Shown here: positions 13,695 through 22,132 of the stretch, piece by piece
Layout: the number at the start of each line of letters is the position of its first letter
How positions within the stretch are numbered: the stretch's first letter is position 1
Origin: Liquorilactobacillus capillatus DSM 19910
GTDB taxonomy: Bacteria > Bacillota > Bacilli > Lactobacillales > Lactobacillaceae
Direction: 5' to 3'
Assembly (NCBI RefSeq): GCF_001434915.1
Contig: NZ_AZEF01000012.1
Coordinates: 1-40,997 of the forward strand
Length of the DNA: 40,997 bases
Position numbers and translations under genes: made by a program
Notes under the pieces: generated by a model
What the model saw: the letters and a program-made list of their open reading frames with translations, nothing else
Database searches by the model: none
What the model was told of the DNA's origin: nothing

Positions 13695-13717
13695 TGCGTA
13701 AAAAGGAGCTGATAGGT

Positions 13718-13840
13718 ATGGACGAAGACCGTAAGAAATTAAATGAGGATCGCAAAAGAATTGAAGAAGACATGAAACGTGGGCTACTCAGTTATAAGCC
13801 GTCAACTTTCCTAGATGGCTGGACAGTTGGCGGTTTATAA
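13718..13840 (+). CDS. 40-aa protein before the HNH gene
   Basis: AAAAGGAGCTGATAGGT precedes the ATG. The peptide has a charged helix (MDEDRKKLNEDRKRIEEDMK) and a Gly-rich end, and its stop overlaps the HNH start (TAATG). Function unknown; it is the first translated ORF after the structured RNA. Confidence 0.6.
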   Translation: MDEDRKKLNEDRKRIEEDMKRGLLSYKPSTFLDGWTVGGL

Positions 13841-14367
13841 TGCCTAGAGTAAGACGATGCCGCTACCCATCATGTCATGCTATGGTCGAGTTTCCTAATC
13901 ATTATTGCAGTGAACACTTTGAACATGAAGCAGAATATGTTGCTAGCCGACAGAAGTGGACGAACAGCAATAAGAGCAAAGCACAGTCACACAAGTACAA
14001 CACAGTCACACGTAATCGCAGTGAAACGAAACGCGAGCAATACAATTTTTATAGGACAAGACAATGGTCACATCTAAGACAACAAGTTTTGGATCGTGAC
14101 CATTATTTATGTCAATACTGTAGAGCAATCAGCAAGCTTACACCTAATAGTAAAACAGTGGACCATGTTGTACCTGTGGAAGCACGGCCTAATAGCAAAG
14201 CAGACATCAACAATCTGGCTGTGATATGTAGACAATGCCATCATAAGAAGACTGATTGGGAACGGAAGTATTACGGGACTGGTGATGGGAATACGTTGAA
14301 AGATGTAGAACCTATCACAGATATTAATAGGATTGTATTGATGATGAATAGAAAAGAGCATGACTAG
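13840..14367 (+). CDS. Terminase-associated HNH endonuclease
   Basis: This 175-aa protein has an N-terminal Cys cluster (CRYPSCHAMV...HYCSEH) and a classical HNH domain at residues 80-145: RDHYLCQYCRA, TVDHVVPVEA, INNLAVICRQCHHKKT. HNH enzymes encoded just before TerS stimulate cos cleavage by the terminase in HK97-like phages. It is unusual that another gene cassette separates it from terS. Its TAG shares the palindrome CTAG with the stop of the convergent RHH gene. Confidence 0.9.
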   Translation: MPRVRRCRYPSCHAMVEFPNHYCSEHFEHEAEYVASRQKWTNSNKSKAQSHKYNTVTRNRSETKREQYNFYRTRQWSHLRQQVLDRDHYLCQYCRAISKLTPNSKTVDHVVPVEARPNSKADINNLAVICRQCHHKKTDWERKYYGTGDGNTLKDVEPITDINRIVLMMNRKEHD

Positions 14368-14501
14368 TTGTCATACTCTTTAATGATATTCTTTATTGCT
14401 TTTTCAACAAGTCTTGACTGAGGAATCATAGTTCTGTCCGATAATTCCTTTAACTCTTTTAGTAGTTCTTCGTCAAGAGTAAATGTCATTCTTTTTTTCA
14501 T
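14364..14501 (-). CDS. 45-aa ribbon-helix-helix regulator
   Basis: This is a complete RHH (Arc/CopG-type) domain: a strand KKRMTFTLD, then helix EELLKELKELSDR, and helix SRLVEKAIKNIIKEY after the turn TMIPQ. Such proteins dimerise through the strand and insert it in the major groove. GAGGTGG precedes the ATG and TTGATA-N17-TATAAT drives it. It is the only minus-strand gene between 2850 and 39926, and overlaps the HNH stop by 4 bases. It is probably the repressor of the divergent nuclease gene. Confidence 0.8.
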   Translation of the reverse strand: MKKRMTFTLDEELLKELKELSDRTMIPQSRLVEKAIKNIIKEYDN

Positions 14502-14518
14502 ATAACCACCTCGAGCTT

Positions 14519-14564
14519 ATTATACAATACGAGTATTGCATTATCAATATTCAAGTTATATAAT
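14519..14564. promoter_or_regulatory. Overlapping divergent promoters with operator
   Basis: Minus strand: TTGATA (14542-14547), 17 bp, TATAAT (14519-14524). Plus strand: TTGCAT (14536-14541), 17 bp, TATAAT (14559-14564). The two -35 boxes abut, so the promoters exclude each other. The dyad CAATAC-GA-GTATTG (14525-14538) fills the minus spacer and overlaps the plus -35, a good operator for the RHH protein. Confidence 0.75.
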
Positions 14565-14601
14565 GGTACTATACAATATAAGTTAAGTAGGGTGTTGCAT
14601 T

Positions 14602-15357
14602 ATGTATATTAAAAAATGTACAATCTGTGGCAAAGAATTTAAAACGGATCACAGGAAAACAAAGACTTGTTCCAAAAGCTGTGCAAGTACGCTTAGATAT
14701 AAAAGAAACGCTATGCAGCGTGAACAAGCATTCGCCAATAAAATATCGCTATTGCATCCTGGCGTTGAATATATCAGTGGGTTCAAGGCCAACGACAATC
14801 ATTTTAATTATCGAGTATTGCTTATGTGCAAACAAACAGGCATTAAGTTTTATGCTTATGTCAGTGCAATTAGAAAAAAGAAATGGCATTGTTCTGTGTG
14901 CAGTCACTCAGCATCTATGTGCGTAATAAACAGTGATAGGGAAAAATACGATAGCCTAATGAACAAACATTTTACTATTGATATTTACATACCTTGCAGA
15001 TTGTGTGGCAATGTTTTCCTTGCTCATTCAATGTGTAGATGCTATTGCTCAACTGAATGCAGGAAGGCAAAAGAAAACCATGACAAGAGTGCACGCAAAA
15101 GCAAACGCTATGAGCGAGCCAAAGCAAATGGGAAGTATGAAGCAATATCATTGCAACGGCTTTACATTAGAGACAAAGGAAAGTGCTATCTGTGTGGTAA
15201 GCATCTTGCACTGACAGAGGACTATAATAGAACAGATGCACCAACTATTGAGCATGTAATTCCAATATGCAAAGGCGGAACAAATACTTGGGAGAATGTT
15301 AAACTCGCTTGTCGAAACTGCAATGTTGAAAAAGGAATTAAAATATTGGGAGCATGA
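14602..15357 (+). CDS. Second HNH endonuclease, zinc-finger rich (homing-type)
   Basis: This 251-aa protein carries Cys clusters at 7-32 (CTICGKEF...CSKSCAS), 96-99 (CSVC) and 132-155 (CRLCG...CYCSTECRK), then an HNH domain at about 195-248: GKCYLCGKHL, TIEHVIPICKGG, WENVKLACRNCNVEKG. It has its own promoter and a weak GTAGGGTG ribosome site. Independent promoter, divergent regulator and position between the packaging HNH and terS point to an inserted selfish element that may cut phage DNA lacking it. Alternatively it has replaced the packaging HNH function. Confidence 0.85.
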   Translation: MYIKKCTICGKEFKTDHRKTKTCSKSCASTLRYKRNAMQREQAFANKISLLHPGVEYISGFKANDNHFNYRVLLMCKQTGIKFYAYVSAIRKKKWHCSVCSHSASMCVINSDREKYDSLMNKHFTIDIYIPCRLCGNVFLAHSMCRCYCSTECRKAKENHDKSARKSKRYERAKANGKYEAISLQRLYIRDKGKCYLCGKHLALTEDYNRTDAPTIEHVIPICKGGTNTWENVKLACRNCNVEKGIKILGA

Positions 15358-15491
15358 GCCCTTGAAATTTTTATCCCCCGCCTATTTTCAAAGTAGGAAG
15401 AGCCACACATTGCCATCGTCTTACAAAAAAGTTGAAATTTTGAATTTTTAGCTAGGGGGGGGGTGACCAGAATGGAGGGAATATTTTTTAG
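15358..15491 (+). other. Gene-free stretch, candidate cos region
   Basis: This 134-bp gap before terS holds a C5 run (15375-15379), hairpin CCTATTT-TCA-AAGTAGG (15381-15397), two TTGAAATTTT repeats (15362-15371, 15432-15441; 70 bp apart) and a run of nine G (15455-15463), then GGAGGG. In HK97-like phages with HNH enzymes, cos usually lies just before terS. The cleavage point cannot be read from the sequence. Confidence 0.4.
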
Positions 15492-15962
15492 ATGGTCAAA
15501 AATGTTTATTATAAGCAAAACGGTGGGCATCTATCAAAGGACCCTCCAAAGCAATTGAGTGCACTGGCTAAAGAGTGTTGGCGCAAAGTTGTACCTTTTT
15601 TAGAAAGTACAGGTAAGGTACAACGGATTGACAGTTCACTCGTTGAATTGTATTGCTCTCAGTATGGAATTTATCGAAAAGCATATGAGAGTGTTAAAAA
15701 AGATGGAATTCAAACCAAAACTTTTAAACCACTTCAAGACATGACGGGCAAAGTTATTGGAAAATATTTTACTGGGTATAAAAAGAATCCTGCTCTTGCC
15801 ACAATGAAAGATTCTATCAATATGATGTCATCAATTGGATCAGAATTGGGATTATCGCCCAAATCTAGAGCAGAATTACTTAAGCTTGTTAAGAGCCAAA
15901 ATAAAAAATCTGTTACTGATGGCATGAGGGAGTTCTTTGGAGGAAGTCATGAAGAAAATTGA
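15492..15962 (+). CDS. terS: Terminase small subunit, P27 family
   Basis: This 156-aa protein should recognise the packaging site and deliver DNA to TerL. It matches P27-type subunits: PPKQLSALAKECWRKVVPFL, a helical core around YCSQYGIYRKAYE, then NPALATMKDSINMMSSIGSE and LGLSPKSRAELLK. GGAGGG lies 12 nt before the ATG. It overlaps terL by 14 bases, the normal coupling. Confidence 0.92.
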   Translation: MVKNVYYKQNGGHLSKDPPKQLSALAKECWRKVVPFLESTGKVQRIDSSLVELYCSQYGIYRKAYESVKKDGIQTKTFKPLQDMTGKVIGKYFTGYKKNPALATMKDSINMMSSIGSELGLSPKSRAELLKLVKSQNKKSVTDGMREFFGGSHEEN

Positions 15963-17805
15963 TTTAACACAATCACATGATGCTTTTGGAGTTTATAAGC
16001 AAATCGATTTTTCGAATATTGAAAAACGGTATAAAGACTATGGGACTAGATATGCTTTTGACGTTCTAAACAAAAAAGTTGAAGTTGGATATCTAGTTCA
16101 GTTAGCAGCGTTTAGACATTTGAGAGATTTGCAGAGAGAAAGCAATACTGATTTTAAATATCATTACTCAATTAGAGATGCTGAAAACCTTCTTAAATTT
16201 GCTTCGATAGCGCCTAATGTAGATACTGGAGAACCAACTAAACTTATGGACTGGCAACAGTTCATTTTTTGTATGCTTTTTGGGTGGAGAAACGCTGATG
16301 GTGGTAAGAGGTTCAGCCGTGGGATTGTGTCAGTTGCTCGTGGGCAAGGAAAGACTTACTTAATGGCAATTTTAATGTGCTATTCGTACTTTATTGAATC
16401 ATTAGGACTATCTAACCAAGATTATTTGGTTGCAAGCATTAATTTCAAACAAACTAACAAACTTTTTGGATATATCAAAAACATGATGCGAAAAATTATT
16501 GAGGATGAACCTTTTAAAAGTTTTGCGGATGAAGTGGGATTGGCTATTCAAAATGACCAGATAATCATGAAAAAAACTAATAATATTCTTCGAGCAATTA
16601 GCCATGAATCGGGGCAATATGACTCTTTTCATTTTACTACAGCTGTTTTTGATGAAATTGGCGAAATAAAATCACGTGATAAAATCTCTAAGATTATTTC
16701 AGGACAAGTTAAAGTGCCTAATAGACAGTTTATTCAAATATCGACGTCATATCCTGATCCAAGTGTACCGTTTCATGATGATCAAAAAATGATTCAACAA
16801 GCGATGGAACAAGATTGGAATAGAGAAGCTGATACTTATTTAGGACTAATATGGGCACAAGATTCGCTTGAAGAAACGTTTAAACCTGAAATGTGGGTCA
16901 AATCGAATCCGCTACTTTATTTAAAAAGCGAAAAGAAAGTATTAATGCAAGGCCTACTAGATAAAAGGGACAGCGATATGCTTTCAGGCAATGTAACTGA
17001 TTTTCAAAATAAGAATCTGAATATTTGGTTGCAAGAGTCAACAAATAGTTTTTTGAAGTTATCAGATATTGAAAGAGCGATTATTCATAGCTTTGATATC
17101 AAAGGTAAACAAGTCTATATAGGCTTTGATTATTCAATGTTTTCTGATAATACGGCTATAGCTTTTGTCTATCCTTATGAGAACAAGTGGCACATTCAGC
17201 AACATTCATTTATTCCTTGGCAAAAGGCCGGTTCAATAGAGGCTAAAGAAAAACAAGATGGTATAAATTATCGTGAAATGGAGCGTAAAGGGTTCTGTAC
17301 AATAACAAGCCATCCACAGGGACTAATAAATGATGAACAGGTCTATAGATGGCTTTTGGATTACGTTGAGGAGAATGATTTACAAGTTGTTTTCTTTGGA
17401 TATGACGCTTGGGGAGCAACTAGTGCTATTAAACAAATGGAAATTAATACTAGTTGGCCGCTTGAAGCTATCAGACAAAGAACTAGTGAATTAAAAGATC
17501 CAACCAAATTCTTACAAAAAGGTTTTGTTGAAGGAACGATAACGAGGCTTGACGACAAAATTATGGAAAAGGCATTGATAAATGCGCAAATTGTGGAAGA
17601 TAAAATTGGCATTCAAGTTGATAAAGCCACTGCAACATTAAAGATTGATGTTGTCGATGCAATTATAGATGCTTTATTCCAAGGAATGTATCATTTTGAA
17701 GACTTTGGGATTGCTAACGACAAATCTAAACAAGTTGAGTTAATGACAGAGCAACAGGTTGTTGATTGGTTTAATAGTCCAAGTTCGGGATTATCAGATG
17801 ATTAG
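15949..17805 (+). CDS. terL: Terminase large subunit
   Basis: This 618-aa motor pumps DNA into proheads and cuts it. The N-terminal ATPase has a Walker-A-like VARGQGKT (129-136) and a Walker-B AVFDE in the HFTTAVFDEIGEI segment. The C-terminal RNase H-like nuclease shows acidic residues in VYIGFDYSMFSDN, VFFGYDAWGA and DVVDAIIDALF. The ATG at 15949 is 5 nt after GGAGG and is preferred to a TTG at 15937. Length is normal for the P27-linked terminase family. Confidence 0.95.
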   Translation: MKKIDLTQSHDAFGVYKQIDFSNIEKRYKDYGTRYAFDVLNKKVEVGYLVQLAAFRHLRDLQRESNTDFKYHYSIRDAENLLKFASIAPNVDTGEPTKLMDWQQFIFCMLFGWRNADGGKRFSRGIVSVARGQGKTYLMAILMCYSYFIESLGLSNQDYLVASINFKQTNKLFGYIKNMMRKIIEDEPFKSFADEVGLAIQNDQIIMKKTNNILRAISHESGQYDSFHFTTAVFDEIGEIKSRDKISKIISGQVKVPNRQFIQISTSYPDPSVPFHDDQKMIQQAMEQDWNREADTYLGLIWAQDSLEETFKPEMWVKSNPLLYLKSEKKVLMQGLLDKRDSDMLSGNVTDFQNKNLNIWLQESTNSFLKLSDIERAIIHSFDIKGKQVYIGFDYSMFSDNTAIAFVYPYENKWHIQQHSFIPWQKAGSIEAKEKQDGINYREMERKGFCTITSHPQGLINDEQVYRWLLDYVEENDLQVVFFGYDAWGATSAIKQMEINTSWPLEAIRQRTSELKDPTKFLQKGFVEGTITRLDDKIMEKALINAQIVEDKIGIQVDKATATLKIDVVDAIIDALFQGMYHFEDFGIANDKSKQVELMTEQQVVDWFNSPSSGLSDD

Positions 17806-17816
17806 GAGGTGATTGA

Positions 17817-18002
17817 ATGATTTTTAAGTCAATATTGGCGTTAATTTGGCATTATTTTGACGTAATATGCTTCATTTTAATGACTTTTGCAGTTGTTTAT
17901 GCAGTATTTACAGATTTACGTTGGTTATCAGTTGCCTTTTTATTTCTTGCCTGGGGATTTGGTTCAGAACTAATCTCCGGTGGGAAAGGAGGTGGTAATT
18001 AA
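17817..18002 (+). CDS. Small membrane protein between terL and portal
   Basis: This 61-aa protein has two hydrophobic helices (about 3-28 and 34-52) and a Gly-rich end. TAGGAGGTGATTGA precedes its ATG, and its stop overlaps the portal ATG (TAATG). A small hydrophobic ORF in this position is common in related phages; function unknown. Confidence 0.75.
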   Translation: MIFKSILALIWHYFDVICFILMTFAVVYAVFTDLRWLSVAFLFLAWGFGSELISGGKGGGN

Positions 18003-19198
18003 TGCCTATTTTCAAGCCTAAAGTTTTTGATAGTTTAGAAGTGGGACAGCAAAGTATTCCGTTTAGCGATCCAGACATTATCAATTTTTTAAGTCCAGGT
18101 ACACCAAGCAAATATGTAAGTGCGAGTGAAGCTCTACAGAACTCTGATGTTTATTCAATTGTGATGCAGCTTTCTGGAGATTTAGCAACAATAAAGTTAA
18201 AGGCAGACAAAACACGATCACAAGGCATATTAGATAAACCTAGCGTAACGTCTAATACACATTCGTTTTGGCAGTCTATGTATGCTCAGCTTTTAATAGG
18301 TGGCGAAGCTTTTGCTTATCGGTGGAGAAATTTAAATGGAATTGATTTGAGGTGGGAATATTTAAGGCCGTCGCAGGTTAGCCCTTTTTTGTTAGAAGAT
18401 GGGTCAGGCTTAATTTACAATGTTTCGTTTGATGAACCACAAATAGGAGTCATTCAAGCAATACCACAGTCTGACATAATTCATATTAGATTAATGAGTA
18501 AAAACGGTGGAATGACTGGAATGAGTCCTTTGTCGGCTTTAGCAAATGAAATGAATATCAAAAATTCATCTGATAAATTGACACTCGCTGCGCTTGCACA
18601 ATCTATTATTTCACCAGGTGTTTTGAAAGTTAATAAAGGCGGATTGCTTGATGCAAAGCAAAAATCTGCTCGATCAAAACAATTTATGCAGCAAGTTAAC
18701 AATTCAAATAATGGGCCAATCGTAATTGATGATTTGGAGGATTATACTCCACTCGAAATCAAATCTAATGTTGCTGCACTATTGAACCAAGTTAATTGGA
18801 CATCAACACAAATTGCTAAGGTTTACGGCGTACCAGATAGTTATTTGAATGGAAGCGGAGATCAACAGTCTAGTTTGGAAATGACAAGTAAGTTTTATGT
18901 GACTGCTCTTAATAGGTACATGCGTTCCATCTTAAGTGAACTTAACGATAAACTTTCAGCCAACATTAGTGCTGATATTAGGCCAGCAGTTGATCCACTG
19001 GGAGACTCATTTGCTACTACTCTTTCAGGCCTTGCTAAAGATGGAACTATTGGCTCTAATCAAGCAACATGGGTATTACAGCAAGTAGGATATTTTCCTA
19101 ATGACATGCCCGAAGCTAAAAAAAATCCCGTTCAACAGTTAGTGATTGGAAACCAATCGAAGGGAGGTGATAATAATGCCGAAGAAAGTAATGATTAA
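18002..19198 (+). CDS. Portal protein, HK97 gp3-like
   Basis: This 398-aa protein should form the dodecameric portal through which DNA enters and leaves. Family features include QNSDVYSIVMQLSGDLATI, GGEAFAYRWR, SDIIHIRLMSKNGGMTGMSP, and VYGVPDSYLNG in the stem/clip region, with a low-complexity C-terminus. Start overlaps the previous stop; GGAGGTGG precedes it. Its last 23 bases overlap the protease gene. Confidence 0.94.
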   Translation: MPIFKPKVFDSLEVGQQSIPFSDPDIINFLSPGTPSKYVSASEALQNSDVYSIVMQLSGDLATIKLKADKTRSQGILDKPSVTSNTHSFWQSMYAQLLIGGEAFAYRWRNLNGIDLRWEYLRPSQVSPFLLEDGSGLIYNVSFDEPQIGVIQAIPQSDIIHIRLMSKNGGMTGMSPLSALANEMNIKNSSDKLTLAALAQSIISPGVLKVNKGGLLDAKQKSARSKQFMQQVNNSNNGPIVIDDLEDYTPLEIKSNVAALLNQVNWTSTQIAKVYGVPDSYLNGSGDQQSSLEMTSKFYVTALNRYMRSILSELNDKLSANISADIRPAVDPLGDSFATTLSGLAKDGTIGSNQATWVLQQVGYFPNDMPEAKKNPVQQLVIGNQSKGGDNNAEESND

Positions 19199-20123
19199 AG
19201 GGGATGTAGTTGATGATAAAACAGCTGCATTTTACCAATTTTTTGGAATGCCAGCTGTTTCCCCCTCTGGGGTTGCAGATGCTTTAAACAGTGATGATCC
19301 TAGTTCAGATGTTGAAGTCGATATTGCTTCTAATGGTGGAGATGTTTTTGCAGCCAGCGAAATTTACACGATGCTTAAAGGGGTTCAAGGAAATGTTACA
19401 GTTAACATTCAAGGATTAGCAGCTTCTGCAGCTAGTGTGATTGCAATGGCCGGCGATAAAGTTAATATTTCCCCAACCGCTCAAATCATGATCCATAAAG
19501 CTTGGTCACAGCAAGCTGGTAATTCCGATGATTTGAATCATGAGGCAAATGTTCTGAACGGAATTGATCAGTCAATTGCGTCGGCATATGAAGCAAAAAC
19601 CGGTATGAAACAATCCGATTTATTACAACTTATGTCAAATGAAACATGGCTAACGGCTAAAGATGCAGTTGATAAAGGCTTTGCTGATGAAATTATGTTT
19701 GCTAATGAAAATCAGTTGCAACCGGTCAATGCTATTTCACATATACCCTCGAAAAAAGCTATTAATAAGTTTATGAACTTATTCATTAAGCATAATAACA
19801 TGGAGTCTGATGCAGATGATGATGGAGATAATAATTTAAACCAAGCAATCAATCCGCTTTATGCCGAAGGGTCAACCGTTAAAGTCTTAGCAGATCATAT
19901 GCCTGGCATGGAGGGTGCCGTTGGAACTGTTAAACATGCGTATAACGGCAACACTTATATGATTGATTATCAGCCGACAGACGGTTCACCAGAGGTTTTG
20001 GATCATAAATGGGTTACGGAAGATGAACTAACTGAACCAGATCCAATAGAAAACGAAACTAATAGTCAGCATGCTAATTCTCTAAAAAAAAGCAAACTGG
20101 CTATTTTATTTGGAAAAAAATAA
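19176..20123 (+). CDS. ClpP-like prohead protease with C-terminal DUF1541-like domain
   Basis: This 315-aa protein processes the capsid precursor. Residues 1-180 are a ClpP-type serine protease: DIASNGGDV, nucleophile Ser84 in GLAASAAS, and His107 in IMIHKAW. The ATG at 19176 follows GGGAGGTG; an upstream TTG at 19146 is unlikely. Unusually, residues 228-286 match the DUF1541/YdhK domain: GSTVKVLADHMPGMEGA, an aromatic YMIDYQPTDG and DHKWVTEDEL. That domain is otherwise known from cell-surface proteins linked to metals. An acidic linker (210-222) joins them. The C-terminal part may act as scaffold. Confidence 0.9.
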   Translation: MPKKVMIKGDVVDDKTAAFYQFFGMPAVSPSGVADALNSDDPSSDVEVDIASNGGDVFAASEIYTMLKGVQGNVTVNIQGLAASAASVIAMAGDKVNISPTAQIMIHKAWSQQAGNSDDLNHEANVLNGIDQSIASAYEAKTGMKQSDLLQLMSNETWLTAKDAVDKGFADEIMFANENQLQPVNAISHIPSKKAINKFMNLFIKHNNMESDADDDGDNNLNQAINPLYAEGSTVKVLADHMPGMEGAVGTVKHAYNGNTYMIDYQPTDGSPEVLDHKWVTEDELTEPDPIENETNSQHANSLKKSKLAILFGKK

Positions 20124-20141
20124 TAAAAGGGGGACATGTAA

Positions 20142-21356
20142 ATGTTCAACGTAAATCAGATTAACGATGCATGGATTGCATCAGGACAAAAAGTAGCAGA
20201 TCTTAATGCTAAATTGAATGCTGCTGTTTTGGATGACTCTTTTGACAAAAAGACATTCGAAAATTTAAAGAATGATCGAGACAATGAAATGGCACACCGT
20301 GATGCACTAAAAGGCCAACTTGACCAAGCACGTGCTGAGGCTGAAACAAACATTGGCGATGATAACAAGGTAACTGTTGTATCAGACAAGAATGGTCATA
20401 AAGCTTTTGCAAAAGGGATTCGAGACTTGTTGAGAGGAAAAGTAAAACACTTGAATCTTGTTTCAACCTCAAGCGATACTTCTTCAACCTCAGGGGCAGG
20501 ATTGACAATTCCTCCAGACATTCAAACTCGGATCAACACATTGATTAGACAATATGATCAACTTCAATCACTAGTAAATGTTGAAAAAACATCTGTAGAA
20601 AAAGGTACACGAAATGTTGAAGTTTTTTCAACTATGAATGAGCTTGTGGAGCTTGATGACGAAGACGCTGATATTGGTGATAATGATGAACCAAAGCTTA
20701 AACCAGTTTCTTATGAAATCAAGAGATATGCTGGCATCAATAAAATCACTAATACACTTCTCAAAGACTCTGATGAAAATATCATAAATTGGATAGTAAC
20801 ATGGATTGCTAAAAAAGTTGTTGTGACACGCAATAAAAAGATTATTTTAGTTTTAAATACAGCTCCAAAGAAACCTACTATTGCTAAATGGGATGACATT
20901 ATTGACTTGTCCGATGGTGCACTTGATCCGGCCATTTCAAATATTGGCGTCTTTTTGACTAATCAATCTGGGTGGGTAACGATTAAAAAAGTAAAAGATG
21001 CTATGGGAAATTACCTGATTCAGCGTGATCCACAAGGAAGTGTGCCAAAAGTTATTAATGATAAGCAAGTTGTGGTTGTTTCTGATAACTGGCTTCCGGA
21101 CACAGCAAATAATGTTCATCCCCTTTATTTTGGAAGTTTCAAAGAAGGAGTTACATTATTCGATCGTGAAAATATGAGTTTAGCACAAACCACTGAAGGT
21201 GGAACATCATTTCAAAAGGACCAAACGTGGATTCGTGTTATTGATCGATTTGATGTCGAATCAGTTGATGAGGGGGCTTTTGCCGCTGGGTCTTTCTCGT
21301 CCGTTGCCGATCAAAAAGCTAACTTTACAGCTAGTGCAGCAGCAAATAACGGCTAA
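20142..21356 (+). CDS. Major capsid protein, HK97 fold
   Basis: This 404-aa protein forms the icosahedral shell. Residues 1-110 are a helical delta (scaffold) domain with VADLNAKLNAA and DNEMAHRDALKGQLDQARAE, expected to be removed by the protease near the Ser/Thr-rich stretch (about 108-120). The rest has HK97 features: IPPDIQTRINTLIRQYDQL, SYEIKRYAGINKITNTLLKD, and RDPQGSVPKVINDKQVVVVS. AAAAGGGGGA precedes the ATG. Confidence 0.95.
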   Translation: MFNVNQINDAWIASGQKVADLNAKLNAAVLDDSFDKKTFENLKNDRDNEMAHRDALKGQLDQARAEAETNIGDDNKVTVVSDKNGHKAFAKGIRDLLRGKVKHLNLVSTSSDTSSTSGAGLTIPPDIQTRINTLIRQYDQLQSLVNVEKTSVEKGTRNVEVFSTMNELVELDDEDADIGDNDEPKLKPVSYEIKRYAGINKITNTLLKDSDENIINWIVTWIAKKVVVTRNKKIILVLNTAPKKPTIAKWDDIIDLSDGALDPAISNIGVFLTNQSGWVTIKKVKDAMGNYLIQRDPQGSVPKVINDKQVVVVSDNWLPDTANNVHPLYFGSFKEGVTLFDRENMSLAQTTEGGTSFQKDQTWIRVIDRFDVESVDEGAFAAGSFSSVADQKANFTASAAANNG

Positions 21357-21470
21357 ATCTATGTGTTGAGAGGCAAATTTTAAGCTTCGATTCAAACAGA
21401 CATAGTACAATCGCCCACGAAATAGACAATAAGAGCGCATAGCTTTGGCGGTTTTTAAAGGAGCGTGCTT
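21357..21470 (+). other. Intergenic gap after the capsid gene
   Basis: This 114-bp gap has no ORF. A weak stem TATGT/ACATA (21360-21407) and a CGCC/GGCG pair followed by GTTTTT (to about 21456) could attenuate transcription, so that capsid mRNA exceeds that of downstream genes. No strong terminator is visible. Confidence 0.25.
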
Positions 21471-21785
21471 ATGGCACAACTTGATGATCTAAAAGAGTCT
21501 TTAAAAATTGATGGTAGTGATGAAGACTCCGTAATTTCGGGATATTTAGAAGCTGCGACTCAATACGTAAAGGGCGCTGTTGGAGATGATAACAAATTCT
21601 GGAACGATGAAAAAGTAAAGCCACTTTTTAACATTGCCGTCTTATCATTAGCAGGAGCGTATTATACGTATCGCATTCCAATAGTTGATGTGCAGTCATA
21701 TGAAATAGACTTAACTTTAAATAGCATAATTGGTCAACTTAGGGGAATGTACGCATTATCAGAAAGCGTGAATGAAAATGCCTAA
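21471..21785 (+). CDS. Head-tail connector (gp6-like adaptor)
   Basis: This 104-aa helical protein fits the gp6-type DNA packaging / head completion family: DLKESLKIDGSDEDSVISGY, LEAATQYVKGAVGDD, NIAVLSLAGAYYTYR. It would form the adaptor ring under the portal. The ATG at 21471 lies 7 nt after AAAGGAG; a GTG at 21465 is less likely. It overlaps the next gene by 14 bases. Confidence 0.85.
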   Translation: MAQLDDLKESLKIDGSDEDSVISGYLEAATQYVKGAVGDDNKFWNDEKVKPLFNIAVLSLAGAYYTYRIPIVDVQSYEIDLTLNSIIGQLRGMYALSESVNENA

Positions 21786-22131
21786 GAAGTTTTTGTATAG
21801 CGACTTTAATCAACGCATTCAGTTTGGAACAGTAAAATCAGTTTTAAACGACAATATAGGAGATTACGATATAAAATTTATTGCTGATTTCAAAACGTGG
21901 TGCAAGCCATCGAAAAGATCAAGAATGCAGCAATATTCTCTGTATGGAACAAGCCTCAATGACTCGCTAGATTTAATAGTTAGGCATGATGACAGGATTT
22001 CAACTGAACTTAAAGCGTTATACAAGGGACAAGTGTACGACATATTAGTATATAACCCTAACGACGGAAATAACTATATGGCATATGATTATTTGACCAT
22101 AAAAATCTCTAAAAAGAAGGAGGGAGTATAA
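21772..22131 (+). CDS. Head-tail joining / closure protein
   Basis: This 119-aa beta-rich protein has the features of head-tail joining proteins (SPP1 gp16-like): FNQRIQFGTV, TWCKPSKRSRMQQYSLYGTS, IVRHDDRISTELKALYKGQV, YDILVYNP. It should plug the connector. Two ATGs (21772, 21778) are possible starts and the ribosome site is weak, so the upstream overlapping gene may provide coupling. Confidence 0.82.
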   Translation: MKMPKKFLYSDFNQRIQFGTVKSVLNDNIGDYDIKFIADFKTWCKPSKRSRMQQYSLYGTSLNDSLDLIVRHDDRISTELKALYKGQVYDILVYNPNDGNNYMAYDYLTIKISKKKEGV

Positions 22132-22132
22132 C

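Noticed and set aside
14602-15357. Insertion sequence or transposase
   Set aside because: No inverted terminal repeats, target duplication or transposase motif; the gene is an HNH nuclease.
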